From Streptomyces sp. SDr-06 (GTDB lineage Bacteria; Actinomycetota; Actinomycetes; Streptomycetales; Streptomycetaceae): a stretch of DNA of 64,000 bases. Below the pieces are notes generated by a model that made no database searches, was not told the DNA's origin, and worked only from the letters and a program-made list of their open reading frames with translations. Position numbers and translations under genes: made by a program. Location: positions 1-64,000 of the forward strand of contig NZ_QOLA01000014.1 of NCBI RefSeq assembly GCF_003324565.1, written 5' to 3'. Shown piece by piece: positions 40,119 to 47,852 of this stretch (positions are counted from its first letter, which is position 1; each line of letters opens with the position of its first letter).

Positions 40119-41021
40119 ATGACTCAGTCGCCCCCACGGATCACCAAGGCTGTCATCCCCGCGGCCGGGCTCGGTACCCGGTTCCTTCCGGCCACCAAGG
40201 CCACGCCGAAGGAAATGCTGCCGGTGGTGGACAAGCCGGCCATTCAGTACGTGGTGGAGGAGGCGGTGGCCGCGGGCCTGTCGGACGTCCTGATGGTGAC
40301 CGGCCGCAACAAGCGTCCTCTGGAGGACCACTTCGACCGGAACTACGAGCTGGAGTCGGCGCTGACCCGCAAGGGCGACGCCGGCCGGCTCGCCAAGGTG
40401 CAGGAGTCCAGCGACCTGGCGACCATCCACTACGTACGCCAGGGCGACCCGCGGGGCCTGGGCCACGCGGTGCTCTGCGCGGCCCCGCACGTGGGCAGCC
40501 AGCCCTTCGCGGTGCTCCTCGGCGACGACCTGATCGACGCCCGCGACCAGCTCCTCTCGCGCATGGTGGAGATCCAGGAGCACGAGGGCGGCAGCGTGAT
40601 CGCGCTCATGGAGGTCGACCCCGAGCAGATCCACCTCTACGGCTGCGCGGCCGTCGAAACCACCGCCGAGAGTGATGTCGTGCGGGTCACCGGGCTGGTC
40701 GAGAAGCCCGAGGCCACCGACGCCCCCTCCAACCTCGCCGTGATCGGCCGCTACGTCCTGGACCCGGCGGTCTTCGACGTGCTGCGCACCACCGAGCCCG
40801 GCCGCGGTGGCGAGATCCAGCTCACCGACGCCCTCCAGCACATGGCCGCGGACGAGTCGATCGGCGGCCCGGTGCACGGCGTCGTCTTCAAGGGCCGCCG
40901 CTATGACACCGGCGATCGCGGAGACTATCTGCGAGCCATTGTCAGACTGGCGTGCGAACGTGAGGACCTGGGCCCGGACTTCAAGGCCTGGCTTCGCCGG
41001 TACGTCACCGAGGAGATGTAG
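40119..41021 (+). CDS. galU: UTP-glucose-1-phosphate uridylyltransferase
   Basis: A 300-residue nucleotidyltransferase producing UDP-glucose for cell-envelope and storage sugars. The nucleotide-binding opening is AVIPAAGLGTRFLPATKATPKEMLPVVDKP, followed by VVEEAVAAG, LGDDLIDA and FKGRRYDTGDRGDYL. I placed the start at the ATG giving MTQSPPRITK; the upstream in-frame sequence is Arg-rich and unconserved. It is the first gene of a conserved string running to sepX, 6 bp before the glp gene. Confidence 0.94.
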   Translation: MTQSPPRITKAVIPAAGLGTRFLPATKATPKEMLPVVDKPAIQYVVEEAVAAGLSDVLMVTGRNKRPLEDHFDRNYELESALTRKGDAGRLAKVQESSDLATIHYVRQGDPRGLGHAVLCAAPHVGSQPFAVLLGDDLIDARDQLLSRMVEIQEHEGGSVIALMEVDPEQIHLYGCAAVETTAESDVVRVTGLVEKPEATDAPSNLAVIGRYVLDPAVFDVLRTTEPGRGGEIQLTDALQHMAADESIGGPVHGVVFKGRRYDTGDRGDYLRAIVRLACEREDLGPDFKAWLRRYVTEEM

Positions 41022-41027
41022 GCACCC

Positions 41028-42329
41028 GTGAGCAACACGATCTGGTCGGTGGACGAGCACCTGGACGACATCCTCGCCGCCGTCAGGCCGCTCGAACCCA
41101 TCGAGCTGCAACTGCCGGACGCCCAGGGCTGTGTTCTGGTCGAGGACGTCACGGTCGCCGTCGCCCTGCCGCCCTTCGACAACAGCTCGATGGACGGCTA
41201 CGCGGTGCGGGTCGCCGATGTCGCGGGCGCGAGCGAGGAGTTCCCGGCCGTGCTCACGGTCATCGGTGACGTCGCGGCGGGCAGCGGCGAGCTGCCCACC
41301 GTGGGGCCCGGCCAGGCCGCCCGGATCATGACCGGCGCCCCGCTGCCGCCCGGCGCCGAGGCCGTCGTCCCGGTCGAGTGGACCGACGGCGGGACGGGCC
41401 AGGGGGCCGCCACCACCATGCGCCCGGCGGGGGACGCCCCGGAGGGCGCGAGCGGCGAGGTGCGGGTGCACCGCCCCGCCGAGGCCCGCGCCCACGTCCG
41501 CGCACGCGGCAGCGACGTCCAGGTGGGCGACCTCGCCCTCAGGGCGGGCACCGTGCTCGGCCCGCCCCAGATCGGCCTGCTCGCCGCGATCGGCCGTGGC
41601 ACCGTGACCGTACGGCCGCGCCCGCGCGTGGTGGTGCTCTCCACCGGGAGCGAACTGGTCCAGCCCGGCGAGGAGTTGGGCGAGGGTCAGATCTACGACT
41701 CCAACAGCTTCGCGCTCGCCGCGGCCGCCCGGGACGCGGGCGCCATCGCCTACCGGGTCGGCGCGGTCACCGACGACGCGGCGGTCCTGCGCGACACCAT
41801 CGACGACCAGCTGATCCGCGCCGACCTCCTGGTGACCACCGGCGGGGTCAGCGTCGGGGCGTACGACGTCGTCAAGGAGGCGCTGTCCTCGGTGGGGGAC
41901 GAGGACGAGCCGGGCAGCGGCATCGACTTCCGCAAGCTGAAGATGCAGCCCGGCAAGCCGCAGGGCTTCGGCTCGATCGGCCCCGACCACACCCCGCTGC
42001 TCGCCCTGCCCGGCAACCCGGTCTCCTCCTACGTCTCCTTCGAGCTGTTCGTCCGCCCCGCGATCCGCACCCTGATGGGCCTCGACGACGTGCACCGACC
42101 CACCGTGCGCGCCGTCCTGAACGCCGACAAGGCGCTGTCCTCGCCCGCGGACCGGCGCCAGTTCCTGCGCGGCAGCCACGACGCGGACGCGGGCACCGTC
42201 AGCCCGGTCGGCGGCTCCGGTTCGCATCTGATCGCGGCGCTCGCGCTCGCCGACTGCCTCATCGTGATCCCCGAGGACACCACGTCGGCGGAGCCCGGCA
42301 GCGAGGTGGAGGTGATCCTGCTCGGCTGA
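41028..42329 (+). CDS. glp: Gephyrin-like molybdotransferase Glp (MoeA family)
   Basis: A 433-residue MoeA-fold protein. It has PPFDNSSMDGYAVR, the substrate loop GAPLPPGAEAVVPVE, VLSTGSELV and the terminal GKPQGFG...LPGNPVSSYVSFELF. Canonical MoeA inserts Mo into molybdopterin. In Actinobacteria the copy sitting between galU and rimJ/sepX corresponds to Glp, a gephyrin-like divisome component reported in Corynebacterium to bind FtsZ and the membrane receptor GlpR. The same gene order here supports that role, with moonlighting in cofactor synthesis also possible given the adjacent moaC and moaB genes. GTG start. Confidence 0.88.
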   Translation: MSNTIWSVDEHLDDILAAVRPLEPIELQLPDAQGCVLVEDVTVAVALPPFDNSSMDGYAVRVADVAGASEEFPAVLTVIGDVAAGSGELPTVGPGQAARIMTGAPLPPGAEAVVPVEWTDGGTGQGAATTMRPAGDAPEGASGEVRVHRPAEARAHVRARGSDVQVGDLALRAGTVLGPPQIGLLAAIGRGTVTVRPRPRVVVLSTGSELVQPGEELGEGQIYDSNSFALAAAARDAGAIAYRVGAVTDDAAVLRDTIDDQLIRADLLVTTGGVSVGAYDVVKEALSSVGDEDEPGSGIDFRKLKMQPGKPQGFGSIGPDHTPLLALPGNPVSSYVSFELFVRPAIRTLMGLDDVHRPTVRAVLNADKALSSPADRRQFLRGSHDADAGTVSPVGGSGSHLIAALALADCLIVIPEDTTSAEPGSEVEVILLG

Positions 42330-42388
42330 TCGCCGGCCGGTGGGGGTACGGTGTCTGCCCACAGAAGCCGTACCGGGAGCGCCACCGA

Positions 42389-42886
42389 ATGAGTACGACG
42401 CAAGGCAGGCTCACGCACATCGACGAGGCGGGTGCGGCCCGCATGGTCGACGTCTCGGAGAAGGACGTCACCGCACGCACCGCCCGCGCGAGCGGCCGCG
42501 TGCTCGTCTCCCCGCGCGTGGTGGAACTCCTGCGCGGCGAGGGCGTCCCCAAGGGCGACGCCCTGGCCACCGCCCGCATCGCCGGGATCATGGGCGCCAA
42601 GCGCACCCCCGACCTGATTCCGCTCTGCCACCCGCTGGCCGTCTCCGGAGTGAAGCTCGACCTTGCGGTCGCCGACGACGCCGTGGAGATCCTCGCGACG
42701 GTGAAGACCACCGACCGCACGGGCGTCGAGATGGAGGCGCTGACCGCGGTGTCCGTGGCCGCGCTCACCGTCGTCGACATGGTCAAGGCGGTCGACAAGG
42801 CCGCCGTCATCACCGACATCCGGGTCGAGGAGAAGACGGGCGGCAAGTCCGGCGACTGGAACCGGCCCGAGGCGGCCGGAGCGTGA
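42389..42886 (+). CDS. moaC: Cyclic pyranopterin monophosphate synthase
   Basis: A 165-residue MoaC, which with MoaA makes cyclic pyranopterin monophosphate, the first molybdopterin intermediate. Characteristic stretches are LTHIDEAGAARMVDVSEKDVTARTA, GIMGAKRTPDLIPLCHPL (the active-site loop) and KTTDRTGVEMEALTAVSVAALTVVDMVKAVD. It starts 59 bp after glp and overlaps the MoaB-like gene by GTGA. MoaA is not in the window. The cofactor is needed for the molybdoenzyme at 25980. Confidence 0.95.
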   Translation: MSTTQGRLTHIDEAGAARMVDVSEKDVTARTARASGRVLVSPRVVELLRGEGVPKGDALATARIAGIMGAKRTPDLIPLCHPLAVSGVKLDLAVADDAVEILATVKTTDRTGVEMEALTAVSVAALTVVDMVKAVDKAAVITDIRVEEKTGGKSGDWNRPEAAGA

Positions 42887-43488
42887 CGCCCCCTCAGCGG
42901 GAACCCGCCGCGACCCCGCCCCGCCCGGGTCCGCAGGCCGCCGCCCCCTTCCCGCCCGGCGGCGAGGGGCTCGGCGGGGCCCTGCTCGCGCCGTACGCCG
43001 CGCTGGTCGTGACGGCGTCCAACCGGGCGGCCGCCGGGGTGTACGCGGACAAGGGCGGCCCGCTGCTGGCCGAGGGCCTCAGCAGGATCGGCTTCGCGGT
43101 GGACGGGCCGCTGGTCGTGCCCGACGGCGACCCGGTCGCCCAGGCGCTGCGGGCCGGGGCGGCCGCCGGGTACGACGTCATCGTCACGACCGGTGGCACC
43201 GGCATCTCGCCCACCGACCGCACCCCCGACGCGACCCGGGGCGTCATCGACTACGAGGTCCCCGGCATCCCGGAGGCCATCCGCGCCGAGGGCCTGGCCA
43301 AGGTCCCCACCGCCGCGCTCTCGCGGGGCCTGGCCGGGGTCGCGGGCGGCCGCACCCTGATCGTGAACCTGCCGGGCTCCACCGGCGGGGTGCGCGACGG
43401 ACTGGCCGTCCTGGAGCGGATCCTGACGCACGCCGTCGACCAGCTCCGCGGCGGCGACCACCCGAGACCCGCGGGGAGCCCGAGCTGA
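42883..43488 (+). CDS. MogA/MoaB-family molybdenum cofactor protein
   Basis: A 201-residue protein with the MPT adenylyltransferase fold: VVTASNRAAAGVYADKGGP, IVTTGGTGISPTDRTPDATR (the signature) and TLIVNLPGSTGGVRDGLAVLERIL. The first ~35 residues are a Pro-rich extension not normal for the family. It overlaps moaC by GTGA and abuts the acetyltransferase gene, so it is cotranscribed. It probably adenylates molybdopterin before Mo insertion; MogA and MoaB cannot be separated with certainty from sequence. Confidence 0.88.
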   Translation: MTPPQREPAATPPRPGPQAAAPFPPGGEGLGGALLAPYAALVVTASNRAAAGVYADKGGPLLAEGLSRIGFAVDGPLVVPDGDPVAQALRAGAAAGYDVIVTTGGTGISPTDRTPDATRGVIDYEVPGIPEAIRAEGLAKVPTAALSRGLAGVAGGRTLIVNLPGSTGGVRDGLAVLERILTHAVDQLRGGDHPRPAGSPS

Positions 43489-44111
43489 ACGTTCCTTCCT
43501 GGCCGGTCGAGCTGGCGGAGGGCGATGTGGTCCTCCGCCCCATAAAGCTGCGCGACCAACGGGCCTGGCGCGAGGTCAACCGGCGCAACCGCGACTGGCT
43601 GCGGCCCTGGGAGGCGACGATCCCGCCGCCCGCGCCCGGCGCCCCGTTCGCGCAGCGCCCCACCTACCGGCAGATGGTCCGCCACCTGCGCGCCGAGGCC
43701 AACGCGGGCCGCATGCTGCCGTTCGTCATCGAGTACCAGGGCCGCCTGGTGGGCCAGTTGACGGTCGCCGGGATCACCTGGGGCTCGATGTGCTCGGGCC
43801 ACGTGGGGTACTGGGTGGACCGCGAGGTGGCGGGCCGGGGCGTCATGCCGACCGCCGTCGCGCTCGCCGTCGACCACTGCTTCCGCGCGGTCGGGCTGCA
43901 CCGCATGGAGGTGTGCATCCGCCCCGAGAACGCGCCGAGCCGCCGGGTGGTGGAAAAGCTCGGATTCCGCGAGGAGGGGCTGCGCCCGCGCTATCTCCAC
44001 ATCGACGGCGCCTGGCGCGATCACCTGGTCTACGCGCTCACCGCCGAGGAGGTCCCCGAGGGGCTCCTCGCCAGGTGGCGGCGGGGGCGCCAGTCCCACC
44101 CCGGGAAATGA
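43485..44111 (+). CDS. RimJ/RimL-type GNAT acetyltransferase (probable CTG start)
   Basis: A GNAT N-acetyltransferase, here 208 residues. It shows VLRPIKLRDQRAWREVNRRNRDWLRPWEATIPP (beta1-alpha1), YWVDREVAGRGVMPTAVALAVDH (acetyl-CoA loop) and HRMEVCIRPENAPSRRVVEKLGFREEG. RimJ-like enzymes acetylate N-terminal residues of proteins. The first usual start codon (GTG 43527) would cut into beta1. An in-frame CTG at 43485, overlapping the previous stop as CTGA and preceded by GGGGAG, adds LNVPSWPVELAEGD, a plausible natural N-terminus. I favour the CTG but it is unproven. Confidence 0.85.
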   Translation: MNVPSWPVELAEGDVVLRPIKLRDQRAWREVNRRNRDWLRPWEATIPPPAPGAPFAQRPTYRQMVRHLRAEANAGRMLPFVIEYQGRLVGQLTVAGITWGSMCSGHVGYWVDREVAGRGVMPTAVALAVDHCFRAVGLHRMEVCIRPENAPSRRVVEKLGFREEGLRPRYLHIDGAWRDHLVYALTAEEVPEGLLARWRRGRQSHPGK

Positions 44112-44181
44112 CATAAACGTTCGAATTTCATTGCGACCCGATCGCTCTCTCTCGTCGAACGATCCGAGAAATCACAAAAAA

Positions 44182-44219
44182 AGCCGGTGATATCAGCCAG
44201 ATCGTGCGACACACCGGCT
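44182..44219 (-). terminator. Antisense-oriented Rho-independent terminator
   Basis: On the minus strand AGCCGGTG (44219-44212) pairs with CACCGGCT (44189-44182) and is followed directly by seven T residues (complement of A at 44176-44182). No annotated minus-strand gene precedes it; it lies between rimJ and sepX, which read the other way. The surrounding 44105-44200 is unusually AT-rich. Confidence 0.7.
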
Positions 44220-44263
44220 CAATTGGCGTATCCCCGCGCGCCCGCCCCTCTACGGTGTGGTGT

Positions 44264-45352
44264 GTGAGCAGCAGCGGCCTCATCTACGCAGTCATCGTCG
44301 GGGCCTGGGCCGCCTACTTGGTGCCGATGTGGCTCCGCAGGCAGGACGAACTCAACGAGGCCCGTCCGACGGAACGCTTCAGCACCGCCATCCGGCTGCT
44401 GTCCGGACGGTCGGCCATGGAGCGCCGGTACGCCAAGGAGCTGCGCCAGCGGGCCACCGAGGAGGCAGCGCCCGAGGCGGAGCCCGTGACCCCGCCGGAC
44501 GCCCTGACGGAACCCCTGGCCACCCGCGGGGAGTCCACGGGCGCCCGGCACGTCGCCGTGCCCCCGGCCCGCTCCCAGCGCCCGCCGCGCCAGGAGCAGC
44601 CGAGCGAGCACCAGGAGCGCCCGCGCCCGCGCAGCGCGGCCGCCGCGGAGCGGGCCCGGCGCGCCCAGCGCAGCGCGGTGCTCGCCCGGCGCCGGCGCAC
44701 CACGGTCGTCCTCTTCCTCGCCTTCACCCTTGGCGCGGTCGTCGCGGCGGTCGGCGGGCTCGGCTTCCTGTGGGCGCCGGCCGTCCCGGCCGCGCTGCTG
44801 AGCGCGTACATCGTGCACCTGCGGATCCAGGAGCGGCGGCGCTTCGCCTTCACCATGGACCGCCGACGCGCCGAGGCCGCGGCCCAGCGGCTGCGCGAGA
44901 GCCGGCCGCGCACCCGGGCCACCCCGCCGGGCATCGAGGCCGACGACGAAGCGGAGTCCCACCAGCCGGTCCCCGTGCCCGAGCCCGCGCCCGCCCCGGC
45001 CCTGTCCCCGCAGGAGGCCGGACGGCGCGCGCTGGTCGAGCAGACGGACCATGCCGAGTGGGTCGACCAGCAGCGCGAGCGCGGCCCCGAGCGGGGCGCG
45101 AGCTGGGAGCCGGTGCCGGTCCCGCTGCCGACGTACGTCACCGCTCCGGTCGCCCCGCGCGCCACCGGCAGCATCGACCTCGGCGCCCCCGACACCTGGT
45201 CCTCGGCCCGCTCCTCCACGGCCGACCCCACGCCCGCCCCGGCCCCTGCCGCCGAGCCGCCCCCGCGCCAGCGCACGGGCTCAAGTCGCCGCCGGACCCC
45301 GCTCTTCGACCAGTACGCGGACGAGGACCGGCCCCGCGCCGCCAACGAATGA
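44264..45352 (+). CDS. sepX: Divisome membrane protein SepX/GlpR
   Basis: A 362-residue membrane protein. A short N-terminal TM helix (SSSGLIYAVIVGAWAAYLVPMWLRR) precedes a cytoplasmic segment with NEARPTERFSTAIRLLSGR. Two further TM helices lie near residues 146-190 (TVVLFLAFTLGAVVAAVGGLGFLWAPAVPAALLSAYIVHL). A long Pro/Ala-rich tail ends RRRTPLFDQYADEDRP. This matches SepX of Streptomyces, needed for hyphal septation, and GlpR of Corynebacterium, receptor for Glp. The linked glp gene supports the pairing. GTG start at 44264. Confidence 0.85.
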   Translation: MSSSGLIYAVIVGAWAAYLVPMWLRRQDELNEARPTERFSTAIRLLSGRSAMERRYAKELRQRATEEAAPEAEPVTPPDALTEPLATRGESTGARHVAVPPARSQRPPRQEQPSEHQERPRPRSAAAAERARRAQRSAVLARRRRTTVVLFLAFTLGAVVAAVGGLGFLWAPAVPAALLSAYIVHLRIQERRRFAFTMDRRRAEAAAQRLRESRPRTRATPPGIEADDEAESHQPVPVPEPAPAPALSPQEAGRRALVEQTDHAEWVDQQRERGPERGASWEPVPVPLPTYVTAPVAPRATGSIDLGAPDTWSSARSSTADPTPAPAPAAEPPPRQRTGSSRRRTPLFDQYADEDRPRAANE

Positions 45353-45427
45353 CCCCGCTCTCGCTGACCAGCGGGGAACGGATTTCCAAGCACTCCGATC
45401 GGGGTGCTAAGGTTTCACTCGTTGCAA

Positions 45428-45501
45428 GGGCCTGTGGCGCAGTCCGGTAGCGCACCTCGTTCGCATCGAGGGGGTCAGGGGTTCGAATCCCCTCAGGTCC
45501 A
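45428..45501 (+). tRNA. tRNA-Ala (anticodon CGC)
   Basis: A 74-nt cloverleaf. The acceptor arm GGGCCTG/CAGGTCC contains the G3-U70 pair that identifies alanine tRNAs. The D stem is GGCGC/GCGC-like. The anticodon stem CCTCG/CGAGG holds the loop TTCGCAT (anticodon CGC). The T arm is AGGGG-TTCGAAT-CCCCT and the discriminator is A. CCA is not encoded. A strong terminator follows. Confidence 0.95.
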
Positions 45502-45505
45502 CAAC

Positions 45506-45554
45506 AACGACGGAATCCCGTCCGATCATCACGATCGGGCGGGATTCCGTCGTT
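45506..45554 (+). terminator. tRNA-Ala terminator
   Basis: Fifteen paired bases (AACGACGGAATCCCG and its complement, 45506-45520 and 45540-45554), extended inward by CCGATC/GATCGG across single-base bulges, begin five bases after the tRNA and end in a short T run. Confidence 0.9.
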
Positions 45555-45588
45555 TCCGGGGCAGTTGGAGCGGCCGCCGCCGCGGAGG

Positions 45589-46074
45589 TCAGGACGTCCC
45601 GAGCGTCTTCGCGAAGCAGCGGCTGGTCTCGTACGCGCGGTAGTAGCCGAACTTCTCGCAGGGTTCGTAACCCGTCGAGGCGTACAGGGTGATGGCCTCG
45701 GGCTGCTTGGTGCCGGTCTCCAGGACCATGCGGGTGCGGCCGGCCGCGCGGGCGTCGGCCTCCAGGGCGGCGAGTATGCGGCGGGCCAGGCCCAGGCCGC
45801 GGGCCTCGGGGACGACGTACATGCGCTTCAGCTCCGCGTCGCCGTCGCGGTAGTTCTCCTCGTTGGCGTCCTGGCTGCGCCAGCCCCCGGTGGCCACCGG
45901 GCGGCCCTCGGCGTCGTACGCGATCAGGTACAGGCCGCGCGGGGGCGCGAACATCGACGCGTCCAGGAAGGTGGCGTCGCCCTCGTCCCCGTACCGCTCG
46001 GCGTATTCGAGCTGGACCTCGTCGTTGAGCTTGACGGCGTCGGGGTGGTCGTAGGCCAGCTGGCGAATAATCAT
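45589..46074 (-). CDS. GNAT-family N-acetyltransferase
   Basis: A 161-residue GNAT enzyme. Acetyl-CoA binding is indicated by ELKRMYVVPEARGLGLARRILAALEADARAAG (the R/Q-x-x-G-x-G/A loop) and the C-terminal ETGTKQPEAITLYASTGYEPCEKFGYY. The substrate amine is unknown. The start MIIRQLAYDHPDAVKL is chosen because it begins at beta1; an ATG 108 nt upstream would extend into the divergent xthA start region. It faces the tRNA terminator. Confidence 0.88.
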   Translation of the reverse strand: MIIRQLAYDHPDAVKLNDEVQLEYAERYGDEGDATFLDASMFAPPRGLYLIAYDAEGRPVATGGWRSQDANEENYRDGDAELKRMYVVPEARGLGLARRILAALEADARAAGRTRMVLETGTKQPEAITLYASTGYEPCEKFGYYRAYETSRCFAKTLGTS

Positions 46075-46132
46075 GCGAGATAGCGTACTTCTATGCGTCG
46101 GCTGGGTGGAGCCGGGTGGGTAGGGTGCCGGG

Positions 46133-46936
46133 ATGCTCACTGTTACCTCTGTGAATGTAAACGGGCTGCGGGCCGCCGCCAAGAAGGGCTTCGTGGAGTG
46201 GCTCGGGGGCAGCGAGGCGGACGTCGTCTGCCTGCAGGAAGTGCGGGCCGAGCCCCATCAGCTGCCCGCCGATGCGGGTGCCCCCGAGGGCTGGTTCGCC
46301 GTGCACGCCCCGGCCGCCGCCAAGGGCCGGGCCGGTGTGTCGCTGCTCACCCGCCGCGAGCCGGACCGGGTTCGGACCGGGTTCGGGAGCGCGGAGTTCG
46401 ACGGCAGCGGGCGCTACGTCGAGGCGGATCTGCCCGGCGTGACGGTGGCCTCGCTCTATCTTCCCTCCGGCGAGGTCGGCACCGAGCGGCAGGACGAGAA
46501 GATCCGCTTCATGGCGGAGTTCCTGGAGTACCTGAAGGAGCTGAGGGTGCGGGCCGCCGCCGACGGCCGCGAGGTCGTCGTCTGTGGCGACTGGAACATC
46601 GCCCACCAGGAGGCCGACCTCAAGAACTGGAAGGGCAACAAGAAGAACTCCGGTTTCCTGCCCGAGGAGCGCGCCTGGATGTCGCGCGTCTTCGACGCCG
46701 CCGACGGCGGCTACGTCGACGTGGTGCGCGCCCTGCACCCGGACGTCGAGGGCCCGTACTCGTGGTGGTCGTACCGGGGCCGCGCCTTCGACAACGACAC
46801 GGGCTGGCGCATCGACTACCAGGTCACCACGCCCGGCCTCGCCGAGCGGGCCGTGAAGGCGTTCGTGGAGCGGGCCGCGACGCACGGCGAGCGGTGGTCC
46901 GACCATGCTCCGGTCACCGTCGTCTACGACCTCTAG
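46133..46936 (+). CDS. xthA: Exodeoxyribonuclease III / AP endonuclease
   Basis: A 267-residue member of the endonuclease/exonuclease/phosphatase family that cuts DNA at abasic sites and trims 3' ends in base excision repair. Catalytic landmarks are SVNVNGLRAA (Asn), CLQEVRAE (metal-binding Glu), VVVCGDWNIAH (Asp and Asn), NDTGWRIDYQ and the terminal WSDHAPVTV (Asp-His). Length equals E. coli XthA. It is divergent from the GNAT gene, 58 bp apart. Confidence 0.94.
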   Translation: MLTVTSVNVNGLRAAAKKGFVEWLGGSEADVVCLQEVRAEPHQLPADAGAPEGWFAVHAPAAAKGRAGVSLLTRREPDRVRTGFGSAEFDGSGRYVEADLPGVTVASLYLPSGEVGTERQDEKIRFMAEFLEYLKELRVRAAADGREVVVCGDWNIAHQEADLKNWKGNKKNSGFLPEERAWMSRVFDAADGGYVDVVRALHPDVEGPYSWWSYRGRAFDNDTGWRIDYQVTTPGLAERAVKAFVERAATHGERWSDHAPVTVVYDL

Positions 46937-46981
46937 CCAGGACCGCGCGGGACGCCCGCGCGTGCGCTCCGTTCGGTCCGC

Positions 46982-47689
46982 TCAGGGTTCCTGTGTGAGG
47001 CGGCGGTCCAGGGCGAGCGACAGTTCCGCGTCCACCACCGCCTTGGCCAGCGGGCGCAGGCGTTCGGTGTCCTTCTCGGAGGCGTGCGTGCGCAGGAGGT
47101 CGGTGAACAGGGCGGCCAGCGCGTCGGCGTGCTCGCGGACCTCGCGGCCCGCCGCGAGCACCGCCGCCAGCGGGACGCCCTCGCGGACCAGGGAGGCCGA
47201 GACGTCCAGGAGGCGGCGGCTGATGTGGACGATCTCCTCGCCGGAGACGGCCAGGTAGCCCAGGTCCAGCGCCGCCGCCAGGTTCTCGGGCGTCACCTCG
47301 CCCGCGAAGTGGTCGGCCAGCGCCTCGGGGGTCAGCCGCACCGGGGTCTCCTCGGTGGGCTCCACCAGGCCGAGCGCCTCGCCGGCGTCGCGGCCGGACT
47401 CGAAGGCCGAGGTGAGGTCGGCGATGCCGGAGAGCGTGTGGCCGCGCTCCAGGAGCGCCGAGATGGTGCGCAGGCGGGCCAGGTGGTGATCGTCGTACCA
47501 GGCGATGCGGCCCTCGCGGCGCGGCGGCGGGATCAGGCCGCGCTCGCGGTAGAAGCGCAGGGTGCGTTCGGTGATGCCCGCCTTCCGGGCCAGCTCCGAC
47601 ATGCGGTACTCGCGGACACCGCCCGCGGGCCCGCCCCGCCCCGGCGTCCCGTTCGCGCGGGCTCCCTGACTTGCCTGGTCTTCTGCCAC
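46982..47689 (-). CDS. MerR-family transcriptional regulator
   Basis: A 235-residue regulator. After a Gly-rich ~25-residue leader, the MerR HTH covers residues ~28-95 (YRMSELARKAGITERTLRFYRERGLIPPPRREGRIAWYDDHHLARLRTISALLERG). A C-terminal helical ligand domain ending LALDRRLTQEP follows. No cysteine pattern for metal sensing is present, so an organic ligand is likely. It is divergent from the monooxygenase operon, with 163 bp between the starts carrying two TACCG...CGGTA palindromes. It is the obvious candidate regulator of that operon. Confidence 0.9.
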   Translation of the reverse strand: MAEDQASQGARANGTPGRGGPAGGVREYRMSELARKAGITERTLRFYRERGLIPPPRREGRIAWYDDHHLARLRTISALLERGHTLSGIADLTSAFESGRDAGEALGLVEPTEETPVRLTPEALADHFAGEVTPENLAAALDLGYLAVSGEEIVHISRRLLDVSASLVREGVPLAAVLAAGREVREHADALAALFTDLLRTHASEKDTERLRPLAKAVVDAELSLALDRRLTQEP

Positions 47690-47852
47690 CCCGTCAGCCT
47701 ATGCGGTGCCCGGCGCCCCGCAGGAGCGAGTTGTACCGCCGGTAACTTTCCCCGCCCGCACCCCTACCGCTCGGTAGGTGTCTGCTCTACCCTCCCAACA
47801 GTGCCAGTGATTGCTGGCAACGTTTGCGGGACCGATCGTGGAGGCGGGTGGC
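47690..47852. promoter_or_regulatory. Divergent operator region, MerR gene / monooxygenase operon
   Basis: Two related palindromes lie 31 bp apart: TACCG-C-CGGTA (47734-47744) and CCTACCG-CT-CGGTAGG (47763-47778). A third dyad, GCCAG-N6-CTGGC, lies at 47803-47818. The phasing of about three helical turns suggests paired binding by one regulator. Which protein binds is not shown by the sequence; TetR-type regulators favour such sites as often as MerR types do. Confidence 0.55.
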
